A DNA stretch of 16,754 nucleotides from contig URJC01000019.1 of the NCBI GenBank assembly GCA_900548135.1, positions 1-16,754 on the forward strand, given 5' to 3'. The position numbers and the translations under genes are program-made. Source of the DNA: an uncultured Odoribacter sp. (GTDB lineage Bacteria > Bacteroidota > Bacteroidia > Bacteroidales > Marinifilaceae). The first letter of the stretch is position 1; every line of letters starts with the position of its first letter. The notes below the pieces were generated by a model. That model searched no databases. It saw nothing but the letters and a program-made list of their open reading frames with translations, and was not told the origin of the DNA. This document shows, piece by piece, positions 1 through 8,825 of the stretch.

Positions 1-25
1 CGCGTACACCATCCAAAAAAGAACT

Positions 26-1525
26 ATGGCCCGATTATTACTATTATTCTGTGTATTGGTCAGCTTTACAGCTTGTCACCCCACAACGAAACCACAGCAA
101 CCAGCAACAGCTGAAAACAATCTGATTACCTCAACCCACGTCGGTCCTATACAAAAAGGAATGACCATCAAAGAACTACGGAATAGCCTTCCGGATGATA
201 AAATCAAGAAACTAAAAAGCCGGGCAGAACAATCCGGAATTACAAGCGATGATTACTATATCTACAACGATAGCTCCCAACTGCAATTCATTGTCAGTCC
301 GGAACAACAAAACAACGAAAATTCAAAAATCAACCGGATCATTATCCGGGATAAACGATATGTTACAGTTGAAGGAATAGGACTTTCTTCGACAGTAGGA
401 GAAATCCGGTCTGCCTACCCGAACAGTGAATTCATGCCCTCAGCAGAAAATATCATACTTTATATTCCCGAAATAGCCGGAAATTTCGAAGTCAACCAGC
501 GCAATCTTCCACCCGCAGTTTGGAACGACACGACTGGAATCATCCGAAGCGATAGCATACCAGCACAAACAACACTCACCAACCTGACTATTGTCTGGGA
601 TTTTAGCATTAAAAAGCTGGCCGATAAGACTTTCTGGAGCAACCTCACTCATCGTTTTCTGAATTGGATAATTACTCAGGTCCCTTCCATGATCATCCTT
701 ACCCTGATCTTCATCGGATTATTACGTTTACTCAGCTTCATTGTCAAACGATTAAAAAAAGCAGCAACACGCCGGGTTCATCTAAATGAAAACATAGATG
801 ATGCCGAAGGGCAAAAACGAATCGAGACCCTAACAGGTATCATTCTGGGTATCGGTAAAATTTTTCTTTGGACGATTTTCATTTTAATCATGTTGAGTAA
901 ATTCAACATCAACATAGGTCCTATACTAGCCAGTGCCGGGATTGTTGGCTTAGCTGTCGGCTTTGGAGCCCAGGAACTGGTTCGGGATTTTATCTCAGGT
1001 TTTTTCATCTTACTGGAAGATCAGATCCGTACCGGTGATGTTGCCATCATTAACGGGACCACCGGTACAGTTGAAAAAATTGAAATGCGAACCACCACTC
1101 TCCGGGATGCCTCCGGAGTGGTCCACATATTCCAAAATGGTAAAATTAATACGATGTCCAACATGACCAAAGGATGGTCCGCTATTGTTGTCGACATCGG
1201 TATAGCCTATAAAGAAGATACGGACCATGTAAATGAAGTCTTGAAACAAGTTGGTGATGAATTAATGAAAGACAACGCTTGGGAAACGACTTTACTTGGA
1301 GTAGATTTATGGGGAGTAGATGCTTTTGCCGACAGTTCCGTCATTCTGAAAGTGAAATTAACCACTAAATCGGGACAACAATGGGCGGCCAGCCGGGAAT
1401 TCCGCCGTCGCGTAAAAAAAGCTTTCGATGCTCAGAATATCGAAATACCTTTCCCGCAAATCAGTATTAATACTGGCTCTGCAACAACTCCATTACCCAT
1501 AGAGTTAAAAGAAAAAAGTCAGTAA
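26..1525 (+). CDS. MscS-family mechanosensitive ion channel with lipoprotein-like N-terminus and periplasmic domain
   Basis: This 499-residue protein is predicted to be an inner-membrane channel that opens under membrane tension to release solutes during osmotic downshock. Residues 1-17 form a hydrophobic signal ending in SFTAC, a plausible Bacteroidota lipobox with Cys17. Residues about 30-195 are hydrophilic and presumably periplasmic. Membrane spans follow at about 213-241 and 268-291. The pore-lining TM3 is at about 296-331, with the Gly/Ala-rich GLAVGFGAQELVRDFISGFF signature typical of MscS. The beta domain follows (GTVEKIEMRTTTLRDASG, then FQNGKI), then the C-terminal alpha/beta vestibule to 499. 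Short E. coli MscS has 286 residues, so the extra length is the N-terminal module. An A-rich stretch precedes the ATG; only 25 bp of upstream sequence are visible, so no promoter can be judged. Family assignment is strong; the lipid anchor is an inference. Confidence 0.93.
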   Translation: MARLLLLFCVLVSFTACHPTTKPQQPATAENNLITSTHVGPIQKGMTIKELRNSLPDDKIKKLKSRAEQSGITSDDYYIYNDSSQLQFIVSPEQQNNENSKINRIIIRDKRYVTVEGIGLSSTVGEIRSAYPNSEFMPSAENIILYIPEIAGNFEVNQRNLPPAVWNDTTGIIRSDSIPAQTTLTNLTIVWDFSIKKLADKTFWSNLTHRFLNWIITQVPSMIILTLIFIGLLRLLSFIVKRLKKAATRRVHLNENIDDAEGQKRIETLTGIILGIGKIFLWTIFILIMLSKFNINIGPILASAGIVGLAVGFGAQELVRDFISGFFILLEDQIRTGDVAIINGTTGTVEKIEMRTTTLRDASGVVHIFQNGKINTMSNMTKGWSAIVVDIGIAYKEDTDHVNEVLKQVGDELMKDNAWETTLLGVDLWGVDAFADSSVILKVKLTTKSGQQWAASREFRRRVKKAFDAQNIEIPFPQISINTGSATTPLPIELKEKSQ

Positions 1526-1635
1526 AATGAACCATAAAACAAGTAAATAAATTATCTGAAAATATTATTTTTGAATCTTAGATTTTAATTGATGAAGAAT
1601 TTCTCCGTTATCAGATACAGGTCAATATCAAATCA

Positions 1636-1643
1636 TAAATTTG
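1636..1643 (+). promoter_or_regulatory. Possible -7 promoter box of the corA gene
   Basis: TAAATTTG fits the Bacteroidota -7 consensus TAnnTTTG exactly and lies 12 bp before the corA ATG. No TTG-type -33 element is seen about 20 bp upstream, so this is a tentative call. It overlaps an in-frame TTG at 1641 that could be mistaken for a start codon. Confidence 0.35.
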
Positions 1644-1655
1644 CAATTCATAACT

Positions 1656-2717
1656 ATGGCTCGCTTTTTAAAAGACAAACATAAATCCAAAGGGGCAGCT
1701 CCCGGTTCACTTATTTTCATCGGCCAGCAAAAAATGGAAAAAAGTTGTATACGGGTAACCCAATACAATGCTAAATATGTCAAAGAAGGAGAATTAAAAT
1801 CCATAGATAAAATTACAGAATACCTTTCAGATGATCATGTTACCTGGATTTCTGTACATGGCTTACACGATACCCAATTAATTGGAAAAATAGGAAACAT
1901 ATTCGACATCAATTCACTGGTCCTGGAAGATATTTTAAACACAGATGAACGTCCTAAATTTATTGAAGATGATAATCATCTTTTCATTATCCTAAAATCC
2001 GTAAGCTTCAATAAAGAAATCTCTAAAGTACAAATCGACCAAATTTCCCTGATTGTCGGTAAAAATTATTTAATTTCGATACAGGAAACAGCAACGGATC
2101 ATTTCAGTGATGTCGCACAACGCCTTTATGCGGGACAGGGGAAAATACGTACTTATTCATCCGATTACCTCTGTTATGCATTCATAGATACCTTGGTAGA
2201 TAATTATATTTTAAATATAGAAAAATTAGGAACTGTTATCGAAGAACAAGAAAAAATTTTACGGACTTTTGACAAAAAAATCATCGAAAATATCTACCAT
2301 TATAAGACCGAACTTTCTTATGTCCGAAAAAATGTACGGCCAGTAAAAGAACTCATGACCCGCTTTGTTACATGCGAATCAGATTTGATCAACACCCGAA
2401 CTTATAGTTACTTGCGCGACCTTGAAGGCCTGGTTACGCAAGCTTTAGAAGCTATCGAAATTTATTATACCATGATGTCTGACCAACAAAATAGTTACAA
2501 CGCCACTATCAGCAATAATGTCAACGATGTCATGAAAGTGCTTACTATCTTTTCTGCCGTCTTTATTCCACTAACCTTCATTGTAGGGGTATATGGCATG
2601 AATTTCGAATACATTCCTGCTTTAAAATACCGTTATGCCTATCACCTTCTTTGGGGAATCATGATTATCATTGCTATCATCATGTTATTATTCTTTAAAC
2701 GAAAAAAATGGTTTTAG
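1656..2717 (+). CDS. corA: CorA-family Mg2+/Co2+ transporter
   Basis: The protein forms a homopentameric inner-membrane channel for divalent cations, mainly Mg2+, gated by the cytoplasmic domain. From the ATG at 1656 it has 353 residues, close to the 351 of Thermotoga CorA. The cytoplasmic alpha/beta domain and the long stalk helix occupy about residues 1-290. TM1 is at about 293-312 and runs straight into the selectivity motif YGMNFEY (GMN at 314-316). TM2 is at about 329-347, and the protein ends in a basic FKRKKWF tail as in Thermotoga CorA. An in-frame TTG at 1641 would add five residues, but it falls inside a -7-like box and is less likely than ATG. The gene lies 130 bp after mscS on the same strand. 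Cation specificity beyond the family cannot be read from sequence. Confidence 0.95.
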   Translation: MARFLKDKHKSKGAAPGSLIFIGQQKMEKSCIRVTQYNAKYVKEGELKSIDKITEYLSDDHVTWISVHGLHDTQLIGKIGNIFDINSLVLEDILNTDERPKFIEDDNHLFIILKSVSFNKEISKVQIDQISLIVGKNYLISIQETATDHFSDVAQRLYAGQGKIRTYSSDYLCYAFIDTLVDNYILNIEKLGTVIEEQEKILRTFDKKIIENIYHYKTELSYVRKNVRPVKELMTRFVTCESDLINTRTYSYLRDLEGLVTQALEAIEIYYTMMSDQQNSYNATISNNVNDVMKVLTIFSAVFIPLTFIVGVYGMNFEYIPALKYRYAYHLLWGIMIIIAIIMLLFFKRKKWF

Positions 2718-2743
2718 CACAGGGGGACGGGGCTTTCGTGCTA
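2715..2743 (+). terminator. Weak possible terminator after corA
   Basis: TAGCAC (2715-2720, containing the corA stop) can pair with GTGCTA (2738-2743) around a G-rich 17-nt loop, followed by TCTTATT. The stem is short and the U-tract is broken, so termination here is doubtful. Confidence 0.25.
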
Positions 2744-2770
2744 TCTTATTGATCAAGATCAAAAATATAG

Positions 2771-2801
2771 TTGCAAAATATCAAAATTAAATATATTTTT
2801 G
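2771..2801 (+). promoter_or_regulatory. Bacteroidota-type promoter ahead of the polysaccharide export gene
   Basis: TTG at 2771-2773 and TATTTTTG at 2794-2801 are separated by 20 bp and fit the Bacteroidota pattern (-33 TTG-type element, -7 TAnnTTTG). Transcription would begin near 2805 and give a leader of about 225 nt before the start codon at 3033, unusually long for this phylum. Everything between 2718 and 3032 is otherwise non-coding and AT-rich. It contains a CAGTAT-TTT-ATACTG hairpin (2805-2819), an AT-rich stem (2829-2846) and the two dyads listed separately. Confidence 0.5.
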
Positions 2802-2842
2802 GCTCAGTATTTTATACTGTATCAGTTTGTTTTATTAAAATA

Positions 2843-3015
2843 AAACGGACGTTTTTTTAGCTTCAAAAGTTAACTATATTCCGAGTTTACAAATTCTTTT
2901 TCCTACTTACATTATAACAATTAATTTACTTTTTATCAACCACTTACAATATACATTAACTTTCAATTTTTTTTCTTCATTTTGAATTGAGAATCATCCA
3001 ATTTAACGTCCGTTT
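2843..3015. repeat. Inverted repeat pair flanking 151 bp upstream of the polysaccharide export gene
   Basis: AAACGGACGTT (2843-2853) and AACGTCCGTTT (3005-3015) are exact reverse complements. Each arm is itself near-palindromic, of the form AACG-NN-CGTT. The right arm sits in a wider imperfect dyad, 2998-3023, running from CCAATTT to AAATTGG just upstream of the start codon. The left arm is followed by seven T residues (2852-2858). Possible roles are a site-specific inversion pair, two operator copies, or leader RNA stems; the sequence alone does not decide between them. Confidence 0.5.
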
Positions 3016-3032
3016 AAAATTGGAAATTCAAT

Positions 3033-5393
3033 ATGAAAATCAGGAAAAGTCTGTTCGCTATCATTATTCTATTATGTATACCATTGGTAAACTTTGCCCA
3101 ATTAACCGATGCCCAAGTCATTGAAACAGTCAAACAAGCGCAGGCCCAAGGGAAAAGTCAGGATGAAATTATACTCTTATTATCCCAAAAGGGGGTCACT
3201 CAGGCACAGGTAGAGCGGATAAAATCAGGTTACGAGCAACCCAGCGCAGGAGTTGTACAATCCAGCAACCGCGAACGACTGGAAAAGGTATCTTCTGAAA
3301 ATCAACCTATTTCGCAGCACCTTACAGAAAATGATGTATTCGGACGAAACATGTTCAATAATAAAAAACTAACTTTTGAACCCAATCTGAATATTCCTAC
3401 TCCGGACAACTACAAACTAGGTCCCGGAGACGAAATAATTATCGATATCTGGGGCAACTCTGAAGCTTCCATCAAACAACAGATTTCTCCGGAAGGCAGT
3501 ATTTATATATCAGGACTAGGACCGATTTATTTAAATGGCAAACTCATCCAGGAAGCCACAGCTTATTTAAAAAAAGTTTTCAGTAAAATTTATGCTGATT
3601 TAAATTCATCTGATCCAAAAACATTCCTAAAACTAAGTTTAGGTCAGATCCGCAGCATCAAAGTAAATATCATGGGAGAAGTTGTTATGCCAGGCACTTA
3701 TACCTTGCCTTCCCTGGCAACTGTCTTTCATGCCCTTTATTCTGCAGGCGGTATAAGCAATGTCGGAACTTTACGAAATATTAAACTTTACCGGAACGGA
3801 AATTTGCTAAAAAACATTGACATCTACGAATATATCACAAAAGGGAATAATAGTTGTGACATTACACTTCAGGATGGGGACAATCTCAATATCGGAACAT
3901 TTGAAAAAATTATTTCCTTAACGGGAAAAGTAAAACGTCCAATGCGATATGAACTTAAAAAGGAGGAAACAATAAAAGATATTCTGGAATATGCAGGAGG
4001 TTTTTCCAGTGACGCCTATAAGAAAAACCTGACCTTGATGCGTAAAGGTAATACAGAATACCAAATATTCACTGTAGAAAGCGAAGAATATCCGGATTTA
4101 GTACTTAACAACGGAGATGTGCTCCGTGTAGATGCAATACTAAATAAATTTTCCAACCGAGTTACTATAGAAGGATCAGTTTACCGTCCAGGAGATTTTG
4201 CCCTAAGTAATAAATTAAACACCCTGAAGGAGCTGGTCAGCATGGCTGAAGGAGTGAAAGGAGATGCTTTTCTGGAAAGAACTATTTTATACCGCGAAAA
4301 GGAAGACCTGACAACTGAGATTCTTTCTATTGATTTGAAAAAATTATTAAATGGCGAAACAGAAGATCTACAGTTGAAAAAAAATGACCGCCTGTATGTT
4401 CCTTCCCGGAATTCTCTACGGGAAGGTTATACTATTGAGATCCACGGCGAAGTAAAAAATCCGCAGACATATAGTTATGTAGACAATATGACATTAGAAG
4501 ATGCTGTTGTACAAGCTGGTGGATTAAAAGAATCTGCTTCGGTCATCCGTGTTGATGTTTCAAGACGAATCAAAGCCTCCAAAAGTACTGAGGAAGTTCC
4601 AAATGAAGCCCAACTATTCTCCTTTGCTTTAAAAGACGGACTTACTATAGAAGGAAAGGAAAACTTTATATTGGAACCTTTTGATGAGATTTACGTTCGT
4701 CGTTCCCCGGCATACCGGGAACAACAAAACGTCTATATTGAAGGAGAAATCATGTATTCCGGGGTATATGCCAAAAGTAATGTCAACGAACGCCTTTCTG
4801 ATCTGGTAAAACGTGCTGGTGGAGTTACTTCAAAAGCTTATATTAAAGGGGCCCGCTTAATACGGCAGATGAATAAAGATGAATATCTGAAGGTTACCTC
4901 TGCCTTAAAATTAGCCCGAAACTCTCAGGGCGACTCCATTTCAATTGCCAGTCTGGATATTGGAAATAGTTACTATGTCGGCATTGATCTATACAAAGCT
5001 CTACAACATCCAGGTTCAGATCATGACATTGTACTGAGAGCAGGAGATCGCCTCCATATTCCCAACCTCAATTCTACGGTGAAAATCAGCGGAGCCGTGA
5101 TGTACCCCAATGCCATTACCTATGACAAAAATAAAAAACTTAAATCTTATATCGAAAATGCCGGAGGTTATGCGTATCGTGCAAAAAAGAAAAAAGTCTA
5201 TATCCTCTATATGAACGGAATGATTGCAACCCGAAAGCATATGCGTAATCCTAAAATCGAACCTGGATGTGAAATTATCGTACCAATGAAAACGACACGT
5301 AAAGGTTTCGGCTGGACAGAATTTATGAGTACAGCAACCTCTACAACCTCATTGGCAGCAATGGTTACAGCCATTCTCAACAATACAAAATAA
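3033..5393 (+). CDS. SLBB-domain polysaccharide export protein (Wza-like)
   Basis: This is a predicted outer-membrane or periplasmic exporter of capsular or exopolysaccharide. The 786 residues start with a Sec signal peptide (about 1-23, ending NFAQ). A short helical, Gln-rich region follows at about 24-68. The polysaccharide export domain is at about 124-205 (YKLGPGDEIIIDIWG). Six SLBB-type strands then recur, each with the pattern hydrophobic-x-G-x-V/I-x-x-P/S: near 211-223, 294-308, 377-391, 468-482, 567-581 and 683-697. The last stretch (about 766-783) is weakly hydrophobic. Unlike E. coli Wza there is no lipobox cysteine at the signal cleavage site, and the protein is about twice Wza's length, as is usual for Bacteroidota members. 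No Wzc-like kinase, glycosyltransferase or UpxY/UpxZ-type gene adjoins it, so its substrate is unknown. Confidence 0.92.
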   Translation: MKIRKSLFAIIILLCIPLVNFAQLTDAQVIETVKQAQAQGKSQDEIILLLSQKGVTQAQVERIKSGYEQPSAGVVQSSNRERLEKVSSENQPISQHLTENDVFGRNMFNNKKLTFEPNLNIPTPDNYKLGPGDEIIIDIWGNSEASIKQQISPEGSIYISGLGPIYLNGKLIQEATAYLKKVFSKIYADLNSSDPKTFLKLSLGQIRSIKVNIMGEVVMPGTYTLPSLATVFHALYSAGGISNVGTLRNIKLYRNGNLLKNIDIYEYITKGNNSCDITLQDGDNLNIGTFEKIISLTGKVKRPMRYELKKEETIKDILEYAGGFSSDAYKKNLTLMRKGNTEYQIFTVESEEYPDLVLNNGDVLRVDAILNKFSNRVTIEGSVYRPGDFALSNKLNTLKELVSMAEGVKGDAFLERTILYREKEDLTTEILSIDLKKLLNGETEDLQLKKNDRLYVPSRNSLREGYTIEIHGEVKNPQTYSYVDNMTLEDAVVQAGGLKESASVIRVDVSRRIKASKSTEEVPNEAQLFSFALKDGLTIEGKENFILEPFDEIYVRRSPAYREQQNVYIEGEIMYSGVYAKSNVNERLSDLVKRAGGVTSKAYIKGARLIRQMNKDEYLKVTSALKLARNSQGDSISIASLDIGNSYYVGIDLYKALQHPGSDHDIVLRAGDRLHIPNLNSTVKISGAVMYPNAITYDKNKKLKSYIENAGGYAYRAKKKKVYILYMNGMIATRKHMRNPKIEPGCEIIVPMKTTRKGFGWTEFMSTATSTTSLAAMVTAILNNTK

Positions 5394-5426
5394 AAAATTC
5401 ATCAGACTAAAAATTATAATAAGTAT

Positions 5427-5567
5427 ATGTTGAAACAATGTAAACACAAAAAGTGCCAAGACTTATGGATGGTAATCATTATTATCCTCATATTACTTGT
5501 CTATGCCTATTATGAAACCAATTATGGAAATAAGAAACTGACTATTCATCAGTATGTTATATTCTAA
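5427..5567 (+). CDS. Small single-span membrane protein, 46 residues
   Basis: An ATG at 5427 opens a 46-codon frame ending at TAA 5565-5567. The N-terminus is basic and Cys-containing (MLKQCKHKKC), followed by a strongly hydrophobic helix at about residues 14-29 and a polar tail ending HQYVIF. The positive-inside rule suggests a cytoplasmic N-terminus. It lies 33 bp after the polysaccharide export gene and just before a hairpin, so it may be the last gene of that transcript. The tail faintly recalls the start of membrane-anchored metallophosphoesterases (a helix followed by a short strand), but nothing resembling the catalytic domain follows, so it could be a remnant. Function unknown. Confidence 0.5.
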   Translation: MLKQCKHKKCQDLWMVIIIILILLVYAYYETNYGNKKLTIHQYVIF

Positions 5568-5595
5568 AAACAAAAGGGAAAATGCCCTTAGTTTT
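5567..5595 (+). terminator. Hairpin ending the polysaccharide export unit
   Basis: AAGGG (5574-5578) pairs with CCCTT (5585-5589). Outside these, AAAAC (5567-5571) pairs with GTTTT (5591-5595), giving a roughly 10-bp interrupted stem. A T-run follows at 5603-5608. It begins at the stop codon of the small membrane protein. Confidence 0.5.
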
Positions 5596-5615
5596 ATCTA
5601 ACTTTTTTAAACAGA

Positions 5616-5641
5616 AAGGGAGTCGGAAATTCGACTCCCTT
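5616..5641 (-). terminator. Rho-independent terminator of enolase
   Basis: AAGGGAGTCG (5616-5625) and CGACTCCCTT (5632-5641) form a perfect 10-bp GC-rich stem with a 6-nt loop, 22 bp beyond the eno stop codon. On the - strand the stem runs into TCTGTTT. It may also back up the hairpin on the + strand, since the two transcripts converge here. Confidence 0.85.
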
Positions 5642-5663
5642 CATAATTCAAGCAGCTTATCCG

Positions 5664-7014
<1,351 letters not shown>

Positions 7015-7154
7015 GAATGAGAGATGAAGAACGAAAAACGAAGAATTAACTTTCATTTATAAAATTTATACAAAACATAAATTCAATTTATACAGTAATA
7101 GATAAAGCCGATAAGAAGAAAAGTAAAATGATATCAACCAATACTTTCGATACA

Positions 7155-8240
7155 TCAAAGAAAATCCTTAACATTATATTTCCGGATGTTATCTTCATCA
7201 TCTGTAGCATAAAGAAATCCTTTTTCTTCATCGAGAAAAGAAGCCTTCAAGGGATGTTCGATATTCAGTAGATATTTGAATTTCCCGTCCCAATCAAAAA
7301 CGGAAATTGTACGATCCGGATACAAAGGAAAAGCCCGAAATACCAATACAGTCTTATCGGTACAACAGACACCGGAATAATGTTGTCCGACGGTTGTATG
7401 AGGCAAAGGCAACTCTTTAGAGGTAGTGAGCCACTTTGAAGTGAAATTCTTCCTATCGAAAAACAACACCTGATTCATGCCTTGAAAAGCCACAACAATC
7501 TTCTGCTGATCCGGTGACATTGCCTCAGTAGTTGGAAAAATCTCACTGAAATGCTCTAAATCAGTATAATGGGTATACCAAATAGTGTCTTGTACAAGAG
7601 AAGATACGTAATTATACTCCAACCAATACAAGTTCTTGGGCGGATAACTCACTATTCCCTTCTCAGAAAGGATAGTGTAACTACCATCGGTATTTTTTTT
7701 CAGATTTCCAGCCGGATAAAGCCACCAAGGTTCTTCTGCGCATGATATCCAGAAAACAGAATCATTCAAAGGAAAAACAGCACGATATAAATGATCTTTT
7801 TTAACCTTATTTCCAAAATCATATTGTTGCTCCCAACAAGGTTTACCTGCTTTTAATGAACTTTCCAAATCTACCACTCCTACAAAATTCAGGGGAGCTT
7901 GTACCCACAATCTCATCCTTCCTTTCCAGGGAGCTGCCCATATCTTTCGGCAGGTAATCACTTCGTCTTTTCCCCTTCCCTTTTCTAAAAAAGCTCCTAA
8001 GAACTGATATGTTTCAGCATGATATACCCTCACTATCTTTTCTTCTTCTTCATTCAGTATCACCAAAAAAGAATCGAGACGACACATACTCATGGGTATC
8101 AACTCCTGTATAGGTAGTTTTTCACCTTTCAGCTCCAACGTTTGTTCCGGAACCGCAGCTAAAATCATTCCGTTATCATTTCTTTGCTGTATACAACCAG
8201 CAAAGAATAGAAGGAAGAAAAAAAGAGACAAGATTTTCAT
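7155..8240 (-). CDS. 6-bladed beta-propeller lipoprotein (TolB-like / BF3164-type)
   Basis: The 361-residue protein has a lipoprotein signal peptide with lipobox FAGC (Cys16), so it is expected to be lipid-anchored in the envelope. The rest alternates short beta-strand blocks such as YQFLGAFLEKGRGKDEV, VVAFQGMNQVLFFDRK and ISVFDWDGKFKYLLNI, and ends in a blade-like LYATDDEDNIRKYNV. This is the pattern of the 6-bladed propeller lipoproteins common in Bacteroidales. No catalytic residues are evident and the ligand is unknown. It begins 20 bp past the terminator stem of the ribosomal cluster and ends 195 bp before eno, so it is probably transcribed alone. I recognise the fold class from overall pattern only; the family name is a moderate-confidence call. 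Confidence 0.75.
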   Translation of the reverse strand: MKILSLFFFLLFFAGCIQQRNDNGMILAAVPEQTLELKGEKLPIQELIPMSMCRLDSFLVILNEEEEKIVRVYHAETYQFLGAFLEKGRGKDEVITCRKIWAAPWKGRMRLWVQAPLNFVGVVDLESSLKAGKPCWEQQYDFGNKVKKDHLYRAVFPLNDSVFWISCAEEPWWLYPAGNLKKNTDGSYTILSEKGIVSYPPKNLYWLEYNYVSSLVQDTIWYTHYTDLEHFSEIFPTTEAMSPDQQKIVVAFQGMNQVLFFDRKNFTSKWLTTSKELPLPHTTVGQHYSGVCCTDKTVLVFRAFPLYPDRTISVFDWDGKFKYLLNIEHPLKASFLDEEKGFLYATDDEDNIRKYNVKDFL

Positions 8241-8259
8241 GGTCTTGTATATAAAAAGA

Positions 8260-8284
8260 AAGGCGGATCAGCAGGATCCGCCTT
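8260..8284 (-). terminator. Terminator of the ribosomal protein cluster after rplQ
   Basis: AAGGCGGATC (8260-8269) and GATCCGCCTT (8275-8284) give a perfect 10-bp GC-rich stem with a 5-nt loop, followed on the - strand by TTCTTTTTAT. It lies 24 bp after the rplQ stop codon and is the only strong terminator seen in the cluster. Confidence 0.9.
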
Positions 8285-8308
8285 ATTATCTGAATTCCTA
8301 TAAAAGAA

Positions 8309-8821
8309 TTATTCAGCTTTCGGAGCTTCTTCAGCGGCAGGAGCAGCAGCTTCTGCTTTCGGAGCTTCTTCCACCACAGTTGCTTCAGCTTTTTTAGCAC
8401 CTGAAGAACGGCGGCGGCGGGTAGAAGGTTTTTTCACTTCCTGTTTTACCTCAGTGTAAGTTGCATTGAAATCTACCAACTCAATGATACAAGTTTCAGC
8501 ATTATCACCAATACGGTTTCCAGTACGCAGAATACGGGTATAACCGCCAGGACGATTGACAATCTTCGGAGCTACTTCACCGAAAAGTTCTGTAACAGCC
8601 TCTTTCTGTCCGAGATAGCTAAATACTACACGACGAGAATTAAGGTTATCATTTTTACTTTTAGTAATCAGGGGCTCAACATATATTTTGAGCGCTTTAG
8701 CCTTAGGCACTGTCGTACTGATCCGTTTGTGCAGGATCAAAGAAGCGGCCATATTAGAGAGCATTGCCTTTCTGTGTGCAGAAGTGCGGCTCAGGTGGTT
8801 AAATTTCTTCTTATGGTTCAT
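8309..8821 (-). CDS. rplQ: 50S ribosomal protein L17
   Basis: L17 binds 23S rRNA in the large subunit. The N-terminal region ([19 protein letters not shown] and onward to about residue 120) is the conserved L17 fold, including the GGYTRIL segment. The protein is 170 residues against 127 in E. coli. The extra C-terminus is a basic patch (STRRRRSS) followed by an Ala/Glu/Pro-rich tail with repeated EAPKAE units, a form common in Bacteroidota. The tail is encoded partly by a 17-bp direct repeat (8316-8332 and 8355-8371). It is the last gene of the cluster, 4 bp after rpoA. Confidence 0.97.
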   Translation of the reverse strand: MNHKKKFNHLSRTSAHRKAMLSNMAASLILHKRISTTVPKAKALKIYVEPLITKSKNDNLNSRRVVFSYLGQKEAVTELFGEVAPKIVNRPGGYTRILRTGNRIGDNAETCIIELVDFNATYTEVKQEVKKPSTRRRRSSGAKKAEATVVEEAPKAEAAAPAAEEAPKAE

Positions 8822-8825
8822 GATG

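Noticed and set aside
1641..1655. TTG at 1641 as the corA start
   Set aside because: It lies inside a TAAATTTG promoter-like box, and the ATG at 1656 gives a normal length with a plausible N-terminus.
2749..2762. TTGATC-AA-GATCAA hairpin as the corA terminator
   Set aside because: A 2-nt loop is too tight and there is no T-run after it; it was not listed as a terminator.
2782..2789. TAATTTTG on the - strand as a divergent promoter
   Set aside because: No -33 element is found at the right distance and no - strand gene lies to the left to be served; the match is easily explained by AT-rich sequence.
8092..8397. Open frame on the + strand across the lipoprotein and rplQ ends
   Set aside because: It spans the terminator hairpin and two well-supported - strand genes, and its Leu/Gln-rich translation comes from the Ala/Glu repeat tail of L17 read backwards.
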